A model generated the notes under the pieces. That model did not search any database. It had not been told where the DNA came from and was given only the letters and a program-made list of their open reading frames with translations. Shown here piece by piece: positions 35,221-44,858 of a DNA stretch of 64,000 nt (positions are counted from its first letter, which is position 1; every line of letters starts with the position of its first letter). A program made the translations under genes and the position numbers. Source of the stretch: Bacteroidales bacterium (GTDB lineage Bacteria; Bacteroidota; Bacteroidia; Bacteroidales; Muribaculaceae); the NCBI GenBank assembly GCA_030524805.1, contig JAUNFY010000003.1:18228-82227 (forward strand), read 5' to 3'.

Positions 35221-36345
35221 ATGATATTCAATGTGCATGGCAAAACCCTTCAGCAGCAGATCGCATCTGTCAGCAAGGTGGTGAATGCCAAAAACGCCCT
35301 TTCCATCCTCGATAATTTCCTTCTCGAGGTGAAAGGCAACACCCTATACATCACCGGTTCCGACCAGGAAACCGTGATGACTGCTAAAATGGAAATCACC
35401 AATCAGGATGCCGATGGAGTGATTGCTATCAACGCCAAGCGTCTGATGGAAGTGGTGAAGGAAGTTTCCAACTTCCCGCTGACATTCAATATCAATAACT
35501 CCAATGGCTCGGTCGATCTTCAGTTCCCCGGCGGTCATTTCGAATTCATGGGTATTGACGCTGCCGAGTATCCACAGAATTTTGAAATCGATCCACTCTC
35601 CGTCGAAATGGAGATACCTGCCGACGTGATTCAAAGCGGCCTCGATTACACTCTCTTCGCTATAAGCACCGAGACTATCCGTCCGATGATGACCGGCGTT
35701 TACTGGGATTTTCATGAGGACGACATCACATTCGTAGGCAGTGATACTCACAAACTCGTGAGATACACCAACAGAAACTATAAGCCGAACAGGGAGACAT
35801 CGTTTATCCTGCCGGGCAAGCCGGCAGGCATCCTGAGGTCGCTCCTCGGCAAGGATACTAATATGGTCCACGTGCGTAAGGACGAGAAAAGCGCGATTTT
35901 CACATTCGGCGATTTCCGTCTTGCTTGCCGCTTTGTGAAAGGAAATTATCCCAACTACAACCGTGTGATACCGAACGACAATCCTAATGAGATCACAATC
36001 GACAGGCAGGCTCTTCTCGCCGGTATGCGCCGCGTCTCGCTCTTTGCCAGCAAAGCATCAAGTCTGGTGAAAATGACTCTCAACCCCAATGAGGTAGTGC
36101 TTCAGTCGCAGGATCTTGACTACAGCACGAAGGCTGATGAACGTATCGGTTGCTCCTACGAAGGCACTCCCATGTCGATAGGTTTCAATGCCGGCTACAT
36201 GCTTGAAGTGCTCAACAATCTTCAGGGCGATTCAATCATAGTGAAACTCTCCGATCCCGGTCGTCCTGGTCTCTTCATGCCTTTCGAGCAGAAGGAAAAT
36301 GAAGATGTGGTGATGCTTCAGATGCCGATGCAGGTGATCGAATGA
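35221..36345 (+). CDS. dnaN: DNA polymerase III beta subunit (sliding clamp)
   Basis: DnaN forms the ring that tethers DNA polymerase III and other partners to DNA. The 374-residue protein shows the three-fold clamp repeats: VVNAKNALSILDNFLLEVKG at the start, the second-domain segment around FAISTETIRPMMTGVYWDF, and the C-terminal PGRPGLFMPFEQ with MLQMPMQV as the final strand. It leads a replication/repair/cofactor cluster with the exonuclease, coaBC, DUF4835, recN and rlmB genes downstream. Confidence 0.97.
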   Translation: MIFNVHGKTLQQQIASVSKVVNAKNALSILDNFLLEVKGNTLYITGSDQETVMTAKMEITNQDADGVIAINAKRLMEVVKEVSNFPLTFNINNSNGSVDLQFPGGHFEFMGIDAAEYPQNFEIDPLSVEMEIPADVIQSGLDYTLFAISTETIRPMMTGVYWDFHEDDITFVGSDTHKLVRYTNRNYKPNRETSFILPGKPAGILRSLLGKDTNMVHVRKDEKSAIFTFGDFRLACRFVKGNYPNYNRVIPNDNPNEITIDRQALLAGMRRVSLFASKASSLVKMTLNPNEVVLQSQDLDYSTKADERIGCSYEGTPMSIGFNAGYMLEVLNNLQGDSIIVKLSDPGRPGLFMPFEQKENEDVVMLQMPMQVIE

Positions 36346-36401
36346 GTGCATTGCAGCCTTAGATGAAACCAACAGAATTAAGTCAATAACACTCCGAAAC
36401 A

Positions 36402-37172
36402 ATGCAACTGAATCTTACCCGGCCGATTATCTTTTTTGATCTGGAGACCACCGGCACCAGCGTGACTGCCGACAGGATTGTGGAGATTTCTCTGATCAAG
36501 CTTTTCCCCGACGGACACACCGAGGAGAAGACTCGACGGATCAATCCGGAATGCCACATCCCGGAAGCCAGCACTGCTGTACACCATATCACGGATGAAG
36601 ACGTGAAGGATGCGCCTACATTCAAGCAGATTGCAAAATCGCTTCATGATCTTTTCGACGGTTGCGACATAGCGGGTTTCAACTCTAATAAGTTCGACGT
36701 CCCACTTCTGATCGAGGAATTCGGACGGGTCGGACTCCCGTTCGATGTCGCTTCGCGCAATTTCATCGACGTGCAGGGAATATTCCACAAGATGGAACAG
36801 CGTACGCTCGTCGCAGCCTATCGCTTCTATTGCGGTAAGGAACTCGACGGCGCCCATTCCGCTTCTGCCGACACCAAGGCTACCTATGAAGTGCTCCTGA
36901 GCCAGCTCGACAGATATCCCGAGTTGAAAAACGACGTGAAATATCTTTCTGAATTCTCTTCCGGAGGACGCAATGTGGATCTCGCCGGCCGCATGGTATA
37001 TGACGACAACAACCAGCCCATATTCAATTTCGGTAAAAACAAAGGAAAGAAAGTCAGGGACGTTGTGCGTCATGAGCCCGGTTTCATTCAGTGGATTTTG
37101 CAGGGCGATTTCCCGAAAGAGACAAAAGACCAGTTGAGAAGACTTCAATACGAATACTCTAAGAAGAACTGA
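36402..37172 (+). CDS. DnaQ-like 3'-5' exonuclease with ExoX-type C-terminal domain
   Basis: The protein is a DEDDh exonuclease of the DNA polymerase III epsilon type. Motifs: FFDLETTG (Asp13, Glu15), FNSNKFDVPLL (Asp99) and AHSASADTKAT (His152, Asp157). Residues about 215-256 (FNFGKNKGKKV, then PGFIQWILQGDFP) match the small C-terminal domain known from exodeoxyribonuclease X-like proteins. At 256 residues it could be the proofreading subunit or a repair exonuclease; no clamp-binding motif is obvious. It follows dnaN by 56 bases. Confidence 0.9.
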   Translation: MQLNLTRPIIFFDLETTGTSVTADRIVEISLIKLFPDGHTEEKTRRINPECHIPEASTAVHHITDEDVKDAPTFKQIAKSLHDLFDGCDIAGFNSNKFDVPLLIEEFGRVGLPFDVASRNFIDVQGIFHKMEQRTLVAAYRFYCGKELDGAHSASADTKATYEVLLSQLDRYPELKNDVKYLSEFSSGGRNVDLAGRMVYDDNNQPIFNFGKNKGKKVRDVVRHEPGFIQWILQGDFPKETKDQLRRLQYEYSKKN

Positions 37173-37293
37173 TAAGCAGATGTTCAAATTAATCCGCATG
37201 GCATCCGTTTAGCGCGTATCGCATGCGTAAGCTGAATGTAAGTGGCTTGATTTGACAGCTATATATGGCAGTTGAAAACACCCTTCCGCAATA

Positions 37294-38499
37294 ATGGAGC
37301 AGACACTGAAAGGAAAGCATATAGTGCTTGGAATCACTGGAGGCATTGCAGCGTATAAAAGCGCATACCTGCTTCGTCTCCTTATAAAGGCCGGTGCAGA
37401 AGTGCAGGTTGTGATCACACCAAATGGCAAGGAGTTCATCACTCCGGCCACTCTTGCAGCCCTGAGCGGCAAACCGGTGGTGTCGGAATTCTTTGCCGCC
37501 AATACCGGCGAATGGCATTCGCATGTCGACTTGGGTCTTTGGTCAGACCTAATGGTGATAGCTCCCGCTACGGCATCCACAATCGGAAAAATGGTGTCGG
37601 GAGTGGCTGACAATATGCTTGTCACGACTTATCTCTCGGCCAAAAGCCATGTGATGGTCGCGCCGGCCATGGACCTCGACATGTGGGCTCATCCGTCGAC
37701 GCAGCGCAACATTGCCACCCTCATGGCCGACGGCGTGGAGATAATCCAGCCGGGCAGCGGTGAGCTTGCAAGCCACCTCACCGGTAAAGGTCGTATGGAA
37801 GAGCCGGAGGAGATACTGCGCAGGGTGGAGGCTTTCTTCAAGAAGAAAGAGAGTTTGAGTGGCAAACATGTTGTAGTCACCGCCGGCCCCACCTACGAAA
37901 ACATCGATCCGGTCAGATTCATTGGTAATTACTCAAGCGGCAAGATGGGATTTGCCATAGCGGAGGAGGCTGCTGCCCGCGGTGCGCGTGTCACCCTCAT
38001 TGCAGGCCCGGTGGCCCTTCAAACCTCACATCCGGCAATAGAAAGAATCGACGTCAGGAGTGCCCGTGAGATGCTTCATCAGGCGGAAAACGCTTTTGCC
38101 GATTGCGATATCGCTATCCTCTCTGCTGCGGTAGCTGATTATGCGCCGGCCGAATGTGCTGACTCCAAGATAAAGCGGGAGAAGACCGACGGCATGACAT
38201 TGCAATTGGTGAAAAACCCCGACATCGCGGCCACTCTCGGCAAGGAGAAAGGCAGCCGCATCCTTGTGGGCTTCGCGCTCGAGACCGACCATGAGATGGA
38301 GAATGCCGCCCGGAAACTTATCAATAAGAATCTCGACATGATAGTGGTCAATTCGTTGCAGAATCCTCTTGCCGGATTCAATAAAGACACCAATCAGGTC
38401 ACATTGATAAAGGCCGACAACACAAGCAAGGCCTTCCCCGCCAAAACCAAACGGGAAGTGGCCGCTGATATCCTTGACGAAATAGAGAAATTAAAGTGA
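37294..38499 (+). CDS. coaBC: Bifunctional phosphopantothenoylcysteine decarboxylase/synthetase
   Basis: CoaBC makes 4'-phosphopantetheine in two steps on the way to coenzyme A. The N-terminal flavoprotein half (about 1-190) shows GITGGIAAYKSAYLLRLL, HSHVDLG with the catalytic His, and APAMDLDMW. The C-terminal synthetase half starts near 195 with VVTAGPTYENIDPVRFIGN and YSSGKMG and carries LSAAVADYAP. The length of 401 is normal. Its stop overlaps the next gene by four bases. Confidence 0.96.
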   Translation: MEQTLKGKHIVLGITGGIAAYKSAYLLRLLIKAGAEVQVVITPNGKEFITPATLAALSGKPVVSEFFAANTGEWHSHVDLGLWSDLMVIAPATASTIGKMVSGVADNMLVTTYLSAKSHVMVAPAMDLDMWAHPSTQRNIATLMADGVEIIQPGSGELASHLTGKGRMEEPEEILRRVEAFFKKKESLSGKHVVVTAGPTYENIDPVRFIGNYSSGKMGFAIAEEAAARGARVTLIAGPVALQTSHPAIERIDVRSAREMLHQAENAFADCDIAILSAAVADYAPAECADSKIKREKTDGMTLQLVKNPDIAATLGKEKGSRILVGFALETDHEMENAARKLINKNLDMIVVNSLQNPLAGFNKDTNQVTLIKADNTSKAFPAKTKREVAADILDEIEKLK

Positions 38500-39428
38500 G
38501 ACGTCGCGAAGTGAATTGCAGATTGCTGAAGAAATTTGGTGTGGCATTGGCGCTATGCCTCGTTCCCGGGTGGTGTGCCGCTCAGGAGCTTAATTGTGCC
38601 GTTGAGGTCAATGCCCAGAAAATAGAGGGCGGAAGCAAGTCGGTGTTCCAGACCCTTCAGGAGGCAATCACCGAATACATGAACGAGACGAAATTCTCCA
38701 ATGCCACTTTCGCCGTCAATGAGAAAATCGACTGCAGGTTGTTTCTTACCGTCAGCGAATATACCGACGACCGCATCACCGGCGACCTCCAGGTGCAGCT
38801 GTCGAGGCCTGTCTACAATTCATCCTACACCACCACACTTTTCAATTTCAAAGACAACAGGGTGAGTTTTGAATATCGCGAGGGTGAGCCGATCATTTTC
38901 AACGAAACCACACTGGAAGATAACCTCACGGCGATTCTGAATTATTACGCCTATCTCTTTCTCGCGCTCGACTTCGACAGTTTCTCCCCGATGGGTGGCC
39001 AGCCATACTACGACCGCGCCCAATCCATCGTGCAGTCAGCGCAAAGCCTCGGCGAAACAGGTTGGAAAGCTTTCGAAGACCCCAAAAACAGAAGCGGAGT
39101 TCTCTCTTCATTCACTCAGCCTTCCACCTCGATGTTTCGTCAGATGCTATACGACTATCACCGCAAGGGCCTTGACGAAATGGTGACGGCTCCCGACAAG
39201 GGTAGGGCCGTGATAACGGAGTCGCTCAATGCGATAGAAAAAATATATCAGGCCGATGCCATGTCGGCGGCTTTGTCCATCTTCAGGGACTCTAAGCTTG
39301 ATGAACTCGTGAATATCTATTCAAAGGCTCCCCAGACCGAACGGGAGGCCGTGTATAAACTTCTGCAACCCATATTCCCGGCCGAGAATGAACGATTGCA
39401 AAAAATCCGGAGGGGAGAGGAACAATAA
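38496..39428 (+). CDS. DUF4835 family exported protein
   Basis: This 310-residue protein has a signal peptide (hydrophobic core about 14-27, cleavage after CAAQ or AAQ) and matches the DUF4835 pattern (ELNCAVEVNAQKI, then SRPVYNSSYTTTLFNFKD). DUF4835 proteins are conserved in Bacteroidetes between coaBC and recN; their function is unknown. The start is GTG at 38496, giving the ATGA-like four-base overlap with coaBC; a second GTG at 38511 is possible, and no ATG is available upstream of the signal peptide. Eight bases separate it from recN. Confidence 0.85.
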   Translation: MRRREVNCRLLKKFGVALALCLVPGWCAAQELNCAVEVNAQKIEGGSKSVFQTLQEAITEYMNETKFSNATFAVNEKIDCRLFLTVSEYTDDRITGDLQVQLSRPVYNSSYTTTLFNFKDNRVSFEYREGEPIIFNETTLEDNLTAILNYYAYLFLALDFDSFSPMGGQPYYDRAQSIVQSAQSLGETGWKAFEDPKNRSGVLSSFTQPSTSMFRQMLYDYHRKGLDEMVTAPDKGRAVITESLNAIEKIYQADAMSAALSIFRDSKLDELVNIYSKAPQTEREAVYKLLQPIFPAENERLQKIRRGEEQ

Positions 39429-39436
39429 CTTGCGAT

Positions 39437-41104
39437 ATGTTGAGGCAATTGTCTATACAAAATTATGCGCTTATCGACAGGCTTGATATCGACATGAACG
39501 ATGGCCTGACCATCATCACTGGCGAAACCGGAGCCGGTAAGTCTGTGCTGATGGGTGCCATTTCTTTACTCACCGGCGAAAGAGCCGACTCCAAGGTGCT
39601 GGCCAACCGTCAGGGAAAGGCAGTCGTGGAAGGCCTCTTCGACAATGTGGCCGAAAGTCTCAGGGAAGCGGTCGAGGCCAACGACCTTGACTGGAACGGC
39701 GGCCAGATATTGGTGCGCCGTGAGATATCTGCCAATGGCCGCAGCCGTGCGTTCATCAACGACACACCTGTCACATTGCCCCTTCTCTCGGAAATTGCCG
39801 GCGGAATCGTCGACATTCATTCGCAACACGCCAACAGGCTGCTGTCGCAGACCGACCATCAGCTTAAGATTATAGATTCGATAACCGACAATGCCGCGTT
39901 GCTCAATTCTTATAAGGAAGATTTCGCCCGGTTTGCCACTCTCCATGCCAAGATCAAGAAGATAAGGACCGACATGGAGCGGCAACGCGAGAATGCAGAG
40001 TTCCGCACGTTTCAACTCGAGCAACTCTCCCGACTCAATCCCAGGAAAGGGGAGTTGGAGGAAGTGGAGCGCACCTTCGATCTCCTGTCGGATGCCGACG
40101 ACATAAGAAGCCGGTTCGTGGAATCAGCCAATTTCATATCGCAGGCCGACGTCTCGGCGCTGTCGCTTATTCAGGATGCCGCCGCCAGGCTCGACGGAGT
40201 CGACCTGTCGCTGTTTTCGTCGCTTGAAGGAAACATCCCGCTTATGCAGCGTCTGAAAAATGTGCATATAGAGCTCAAGGATATTGGCGATACGCTGTCC
40301 CGGTTGGCTTCGGGCATAGAGTCCGATCCGGTACGCCTTGCCAAGGCCGACGCCCGCCTGAAGGAACTATACGATGCGGTGAAACGTTTCAAGGTGGAAG
40401 ACTACGACCATCTCGTGGATTTATATACCACGCTGCGCATGGAAAAGAAAGGGGGAGGGGAGAAGGTTGAGATTCTCAATAAACTCGAATCAGAAGCCAA
40501 GGCTCTCGGTGAGGTGCTCAAGGCAAAAGCCGAGGAAATAAGCCATACGAGAGCGGTGGCGGCTGAGCGTTTCAAAAAGATTCTTGCTGAAGACGCACGT
40601 TCCCTCGGACTGAAAAATCTTCAGGTTGAAGTTAGGATCACACAGGGAAAGCTCACCCGCAGCGGTAAGGATACCGTGGATTTCCTGTGCAGTTTCAATA
40701 AAAACCAACCCCTGATGCCAATATCGCAGACGGCGTCGGGAGGCGAGATGGCGCGCCTTACGCTTTGCATAAAAGCTATCACCGCAAGCAAGCTGAAACT
40801 CCCGACCGTGATTTTCGACGAGATCGATACCGGAGTGTCCGGAGAAATTGCCGACAAGATGGGCACCATGATGGCCGATGTGGCCCGCGGAATGCAGGTG
40901 CTCGCGATCACTCACCTTCCCCAGGTTGCCGTAAAAGGCAACACCCACATGCTCGTTTACAAGGAAGACAACAAGGAACGCACAGTCAGCAATGTCAGGA
41001 TTCTCCAGCCCGAAGAGAGGGTGATGGAAATAGCGAGGATGCTTTCCGGAAAGGAAATCAACGAAGCCGCTCTCAGCAACGCGCGGGCGCTTCTCAACTC
41101 ATGA
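39437..41104 (+). CDS. recN: DNA repair protein RecN
   Basis: RecN is an SMC-like ATPase that gathers broken DNA ends. The N-terminal head has Walker A GETGAGKSVLMGA (about 31-43), the Q-loop region IVDIHSQHANRLL, two coiled-coil arms (about 150-220 and 300-370), and the C-terminal head with the signature ASGGEMARLTL and Walker B VIFDEIDTGVSGEIA. The length of 555 is normal. It follows the DUF4835 gene by eight bases. Confidence 0.96.
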   Translation: MLRQLSIQNYALIDRLDIDMNDGLTIITGETGAGKSVLMGAISLLTGERADSKVLANRQGKAVVEGLFDNVAESLREAVEANDLDWNGGQILVRREISANGRSRAFINDTPVTLPLLSEIAGGIVDIHSQHANRLLSQTDHQLKIIDSITDNAALLNSYKEDFARFATLHAKIKKIRTDMERQRENAEFRTFQLEQLSRLNPRKGELEEVERTFDLLSDADDIRSRFVESANFISQADVSALSLIQDAAARLDGVDLSLFSSLEGNIPLMQRLKNVHIELKDIGDTLSRLASGIESDPVRLAKADARLKELYDAVKRFKVEDYDHLVDLYTTLRMEKKGGGEKVEILNKLESEAKALGEVLKAKAEEISHTRAVAAERFKKILAEDARSLGLKNLQVEVRITQGKLTRSGKDTVDFLCSFNKNQPLMPISQTASGGEMARLTLCIKAITASKLKLPTVIFDEIDTGVSGEIADKMGTMMADVARGMQVLAITHLPQVAVKGNTHMLVYKEDNKERTVSNVRILQPEERVMEIARMLSGKEINEAALSNARALLNS

Positions 41105-41138
41105 TTGAAGTGTAAAACTACATGCAATAATATATAAA

Positions 41139-41885
41139 ATGGAGAAAAGTGATTATATATTCGGACTGCGGGCCATCATCGAGGCCATAGAAGCAGGTCG
41201 CGACATCGACAAGGTGCTCCTGAAGAAAGATTTCAGCGGCGACCTTGCCAAAGACCTCCTCGCCAAGACGAAAGAATACGGTGTGCTCGTGAAGCGCGTG
41301 CCTGTCGAGAAACTCAACCGTATCACGATGAAAAACCATCAGGGTGCGATCGCGATATTGGCCGCTGTCCCCTACCAGAGGCTTGAGCATATCATCCCCC
41401 GCCTCTATGAAGAAGGTAGGAATCCTCTCATGATAGTGCTCGACGGCGTGACCGACATCCGCAATTTCGGTGCTATTGCCCGCACTGCATGCTGCGCCGG
41501 CGCTGATGCCATCGTGATTCCTTCTCACAATTCCGTATCCATCACTGCAGATGCCGTCAAGACGTCGGCCGGGGCTCTCTTCCATATCCCCGTTTGCCGT
41601 GAGGTGTCTACTCTCGATGCGGTCAAGCAGTTGAAAGACAATGGATATAAGATTGTGGCTGCCACTGAGAAAGGGGCCGCTTGCTACACCGACATCGACT
41701 TCTCCGTGCCTGTGGCGATAGTGATGGGAGCGGAAGAGACCGGTATTTCTGACGAAGTGCTCCGTATGGCCGATGACCTTGCGGCAATTCCTATAGTGGG
41801 AGAAATCGGTTCGCTCAACGTTTCTGTCGCTGCCGGAGTGATGATGTATGAGGCAGTACGGCAGCGCGCCATCGCCGGCAAGTGA
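41139..41885 (+). CDS. rlmB: 23S rRNA 2'-O-methyltransferase RlmB (TrmH/SpoU family)
   Basis: The enzyme methylates a guanosine ribose in 23S rRNA using S-adenosylmethionine. Visible are the substrate-binding N-domain with FGLRAIIEAIEAG and the SPOUT knot motifs DGVTDIRNFGAIARTA (Asn and Arg of motif 1), VAIVMGAEETGIS (motif 2) and IPIVGEIGSLNVSVAAGVMM (motif 3). The length of 248 is normal. The assignment to RlmB rather than another TrmH paralogue rests on the N-domain and overall length. It is the last gene of the dnaN cluster, 34 bases after recN. Confidence 0.9.
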   Translation: MEKSDYIFGLRAIIEAIEAGRDIDKVLLKKDFSGDLAKDLLAKTKEYGVLVKRVPVEKLNRITMKNHQGAIAILAAVPYQRLEHIIPRLYEEGRNPLMIVLDGVTDIRNFGAIARTACCAGADAIVIPSHNSVSITADAVKTSAGALFHIPVCREVSTLDAVKQLKDNGYKIVAATEKGAACYTDIDFSVPVAIVMGAEETGISDEVLRMADDLAAIPIVGEIGSLNVSVAAGVMMYEAVRQRAIAGK

Positions 41886-41927
41886 AGCTATTGCGCCTCC
41901 GGGCTTTGTCGGGTTAATTGATTTTTT

Positions 41928-41959
41928 TTTGCATATATCGATTCAAATTATTAACTTTG
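41928..41959 (+). promoter_or_regulatory. Promoter of nusB-yajC-ybbR
   Basis: TTTG (41928-41931) and TAACTTTG (41952-41959) are 20 bases apart, 53 bases before the nusB ATG. A run of nine T residues directly precedes the -33 element. Confidence 0.78.
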
Positions 41960-42012
41960 TAGTTTAAAGCAACAAGCTTTGTCTCGAGTGGCAAAGTTAA
42001 AATCAACTACTG

Positions 42013-43410
42013 ATGATAAATAGAGTTCTCATAAGGATAAAGGTGGTGCAACTGCTTTATTCCTATTTTTTGGTTCAAAACAATTTTTCCGTGCAGTCGT
42101 CGCCAGCCGCGCCGACCAAAGAAAAGCGTTTTGCTTATAGTCTCTATCTCGACTATCTGTATCTGATGATTAGAATCGCAGATTCGGTCCGTAAGTCAGA
42201 TCATTATCCATTGGCCGACACTCGGTTCATACAGAGAATATCGTCCGACAACATCATTAGGTCGATAAAAAACAAATACGCCGTTTCATTTCCATTATCG
42301 CCCGCAGTCGACGGGTTGGCCGATGCCATCGCCGATTCGGCTGTATTCAAGAGATTCCTCACCGATCCACTCGCCGAGCCCACTATCTGGTCTGATATTT
42401 TCCGGCTCTTTATTTATCCAAGCCCGGTGGTAGGCTCTCTCGTGGAGAAATATGAGAATTATTCTTCAAGAGGTGTCGACCGCGCGAAAGACATGATAGA
42501 GGAGACGATGCGCGAGTTCGCTTCAAGCCAGGATAATATTTCCGAAGGCATAGCCGATCTCAAGGTTAGTCTGCATAAGGCGAGAGAGCTCTATTTCCGG
42601 TTGCTTCTGCTTCCCGTCGAGCTCACTTATCAGCAGGAAGTGGATCTTGAAGAGCGTCGTTGCCGCTACAACCGCACCGAGGAAGACCTGAATCCGAATC
42701 CTAAGTTTATCGACAATGAACTTGTCAAATTGCTTGCAGCCGATGAAGAGATCCGCAGCTATGTGGAAAACAACAAGATCTCATGGCTCGAGCAGGATAG
42801 GGATATGGTGCGTCATCTCCTCCGCAAGATACTTGCATCGCCTCTCTATGCTGAATACATGGCTGATCCGACGGCCGACCTTCATGAAGACTGCGAGTTC
42901 TGGAAAAAGGCTCTGCGCCATATCATATTCACCGATCCTGAATTCATCGATCTTCTCGAATCGAAATCAGTGTTCTGGAACGATGACCTCGACATCATCG
43001 GGGAATTTGTCATCAAGACATTCCGCCGCTTCGAAGATAAGGCCTCAGATCCGGAGTGCAAGATTACCGAACCGGTGCTTCCGATGTATAAGGATGCCGA
43101 AGATGCCAAGTTCGGACCTGAACTTTTCGAGGCCACTGTGAAACGCAGCAAGATTTATCGCGACTATATCAACGAGGTGTTGAATACCCAGCATTGGGAA
43201 TCCGACCGTCTGGCATATATGGACGTGATCATTATGATTACTGCGCTTGCTGAGATTTGCACGTTCCCGAAAATTCCCGTGCAGGCTTCTCTCAACGAAT
43301 ATATCGAGATAGCCAAAAGCTACTCTTCTGCAAAAAGCGGCTCGTTCATAAATGGCCTCCTTGCCGGAGTGATTGCCAATCTCAAGGAAACCGGCAAACT
43401 TAAGAAATAA
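42013..43410 (+). CDS. nusB: Transcription antitermination factor NusB, enlarged N-terminal part
   Basis: NusB joins NusE (S10) in rRNA antitermination. The C-terminal 140 residues are a clear NusB domain (DRLAYMDVIIMITALAEICTFP, VQASLNEYIEIAKSYS, FINGLLAGVIANL), and the extreme N-terminus MINRVLIRIKVVQLLYSYF is the typical Bacteroidetes start. At 465 residues it is far longer than E. coli NusB (139) and longer than the roughly 310 residues I know for Bacteroides NusB. The extra segment (about 45-185) looks like a divergent second copy of the following segment (about 186-290): each has a helical YLYL/YFRLLLL stretch, then FIQRISSDNIIRSI or FIDNELVKLLAADEEIRSY, then a region ending in an acidic linker. 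A yajC-ybbR pair follows. Confidence 0.88.
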   Translation: MINRVLIRIKVVQLLYSYFLVQNNFSVQSSPAAPTKEKRFAYSLYLDYLYLMIRIADSVRKSDHYPLADTRFIQRISSDNIIRSIKNKYAVSFPLSPAVDGLADAIADSAVFKRFLTDPLAEPTIWSDIFRLFIYPSPVVGSLVEKYENYSSRGVDRAKDMIEETMREFASSQDNISEGIADLKVSLHKARELYFRLLLLPVELTYQQEVDLEERRCRYNRTEEDLNPNPKFIDNELVKLLAADEEIRSYVENNKISWLEQDRDMVRHLLRKILASPLYAEYMADPTADLHEDCEFWKKALRHIIFTDPEFIDLLESKSVFWNDDLDIIGEFVIKTFRRFEDKASDPECKITEPVLPMYKDAEDAKFGPELFEATVKRSKIYRDYINEVLNTQHWESDRLAYMDVIIMITALAEICTFPKIPVQASLNEYIEIAKSYSSAKSGSFINGLLAGVIANLKETGKLKK

Positions 43411-43483
43411 AAGTTGCCTCCTTCTCACTTGAATCAGGGGGCAGCGACAACTTCAATATTAGAAACCAAAAACATTTCAGAAA

Positions 43484-43798
43484 ATGAATTCTATACTACT
43501 TCAATCGGCCGCCGGAGGCGGTAGCAGCATGAGCGGTCTGCTCATGATTGTGGCGATGATCGTGATTTTCTATTTCTTCATGATCCGTCCGCAACAGAAA
43601 AAACAGAAGGAAATCAAAAATGCCCGTGAGGCCATGAAGTCCGGCGACCGTGTGGTCACTGCTGGTGGTATCCACGGAAAATTGAAGGAAATTTCCGACA
43701 CCACTGTCATGATCGAGATCGCTCCCGGCACTCAGATCAAAGTCGACAAAGGTTCTGTATTTCCCGCCGGCGTGGAAAACCCCAACGCCCAGAAGTGA
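43484..43798 (+). CDS. yajC: Preprotein translocase subunit YajC
   Basis: YajC is a small inner-membrane partner of SecDF. The 104 residues have a single membrane segment (about 18-36), then the conserved FFMIRPQQKKQKE and GDRVVTAGGIHGKLKEI. The gene lies 73 bases after nusB and 31 before ybbR, the usual Bacteroidetes order. Confidence 0.95.
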   Translation: MNSILLQSAAGGGSSMSGLLMIVAMIVIFYFFMIRPQQKKQKEIKNAREAMKSGDRVVTAGGIHGKLKEISDTTVMIEIAPGTQIKVDKGSVFPAGVENPNAQK

Positions 43799-43829
43799 TA
43801 AATAGCCGTAGCGATTGCTTGCCCGAGCC

Positions 43830-44804
43830 ATGAGAGGTTGGTTCAGAATGATCAAACGCTGGTGGAACACCATCAGAAATTCCTCGGAATTCAGGGGGGT
43901 GCTCACGTATATGATATTCGTGGGCATCGCCGCCTTGTTTTGGCTTATTCTCACTCTTAATGATTCGGTCGAGAGCAGCGTTATGGCGAACATCCGGATT
44001 ACGAACAAGCCCGACAGCGTGACATTCATATCGAATGTGCCCGATCACATTCATGTCGAAGTCCGCGACAAAGGTTCAAGCCTGATGCGGACTGCATGGC
44101 TCCGCCGACCCTCGGTCAACCTTGATTTCAGAATCCTGGCGGAAGGCAACCAGATGGTATGCTCCAAATCCGACATGATGTCGGCTATCAAGGAAGCTTT
44201 CGGAGGCAGTGCGGTGGTGATATCAAGCAGCATCGACTCCCTTCGACTCGTCTACACCGACCGTCCGGGCAAATTGGTCCCTGTGCAGGTATCTGTCGAT
44301 GCGAGGGCTATGGCGGGATTTGTCGTTTCAGGCAAACCGCTGTCAAACCCGCCGAGGGTGATGGCCTACGGCCCACGCGAGATTCTCGACACCCTCACTC
44401 GTGTCTTTACCGAATCTTATATCGAAACCGATCTTGACCAGTCTCGTTCGTTTTCCTCAAATCTTAAGGGAATCAAAGGCGTGCGCCTGATTCCTTCCAC
44501 CGTTGGCGTCACCATCAACGTAGAGCCGCTCGTGGTGAAGGAAGAGGTGCTTCCGGTAGTTGCAAAGAATGTTCCTGCCGGCGAAAGCCTTCTCCTCTTT
44601 CCTTCCACTGCCCGTGTGAGCTACTATGTGCCGATGAGTAAATTCTCGAGCGACCGCAAACCGGTGAGGGTAGTGGCCGACTACGATGAACTTTCAATGC
44701 ACCGTGGCGAACGCATTCCGATCCATATCGAACTGGTGGAAGGGGAGTTGGCGGTGAGGCCAAGGCTTCACGCCGATTCGGTGGAATATACTCTCGTCCG
44801 CTGA
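43830..44804 (+). CDS. YbbR-like (CdaR-type) domain membrane protein
   Basis: The protein has one N-terminal membrane segment (about 23-43) and an extracytoplasmic part made of YbbR-like beta repeats, best seen in VPVQVSVDARAMAGFVVSGKPLSNPPRVMAYGP (from about residue 148) and PLVVKEEVLPV near 236. In Firmicutes the homologue CdaR controls a diadenylate cyclase; no cyclase gene is adjacent here. The ATG at 43830 is preferred to the TTG at 43815 as it gives MRGWFRMIKRWW, a usual cytoplasmic start. In Bacteroides a coaE gene usually follows; here the next gene is DUF5606 after 54 bases. Confidence 0.85.
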   Translation: MRGWFRMIKRWWNTIRNSSEFRGVLTYMIFVGIAALFWLILTLNDSVESSVMANIRITNKPDSVTFISNVPDHIHVEVRDKGSSLMRTAWLRRPSVNLDFRILAEGNQMVCSKSDMMSAIKEAFGGSAVVISSSIDSLRLVYTDRPGKLVPVQVSVDARAMAGFVVSGKPLSNPPRVMAYGPREILDTLTRVFTESYIETDLDQSRSFSSNLKGIKGVRLIPSTVGVTINVEPLVVKEEVLPVVAKNVPAGESLLLFPSTARVSYYVPMSKFSSDRKPVRVVADYDELSMHRGERIPIHIELVEGELAVRPRLHADSVEYTLVR

Positions 44805-44858
44805 TTCCGACAATTCTTATAAACATTATTTGACAAATCTGACAATAAACAAATCATC

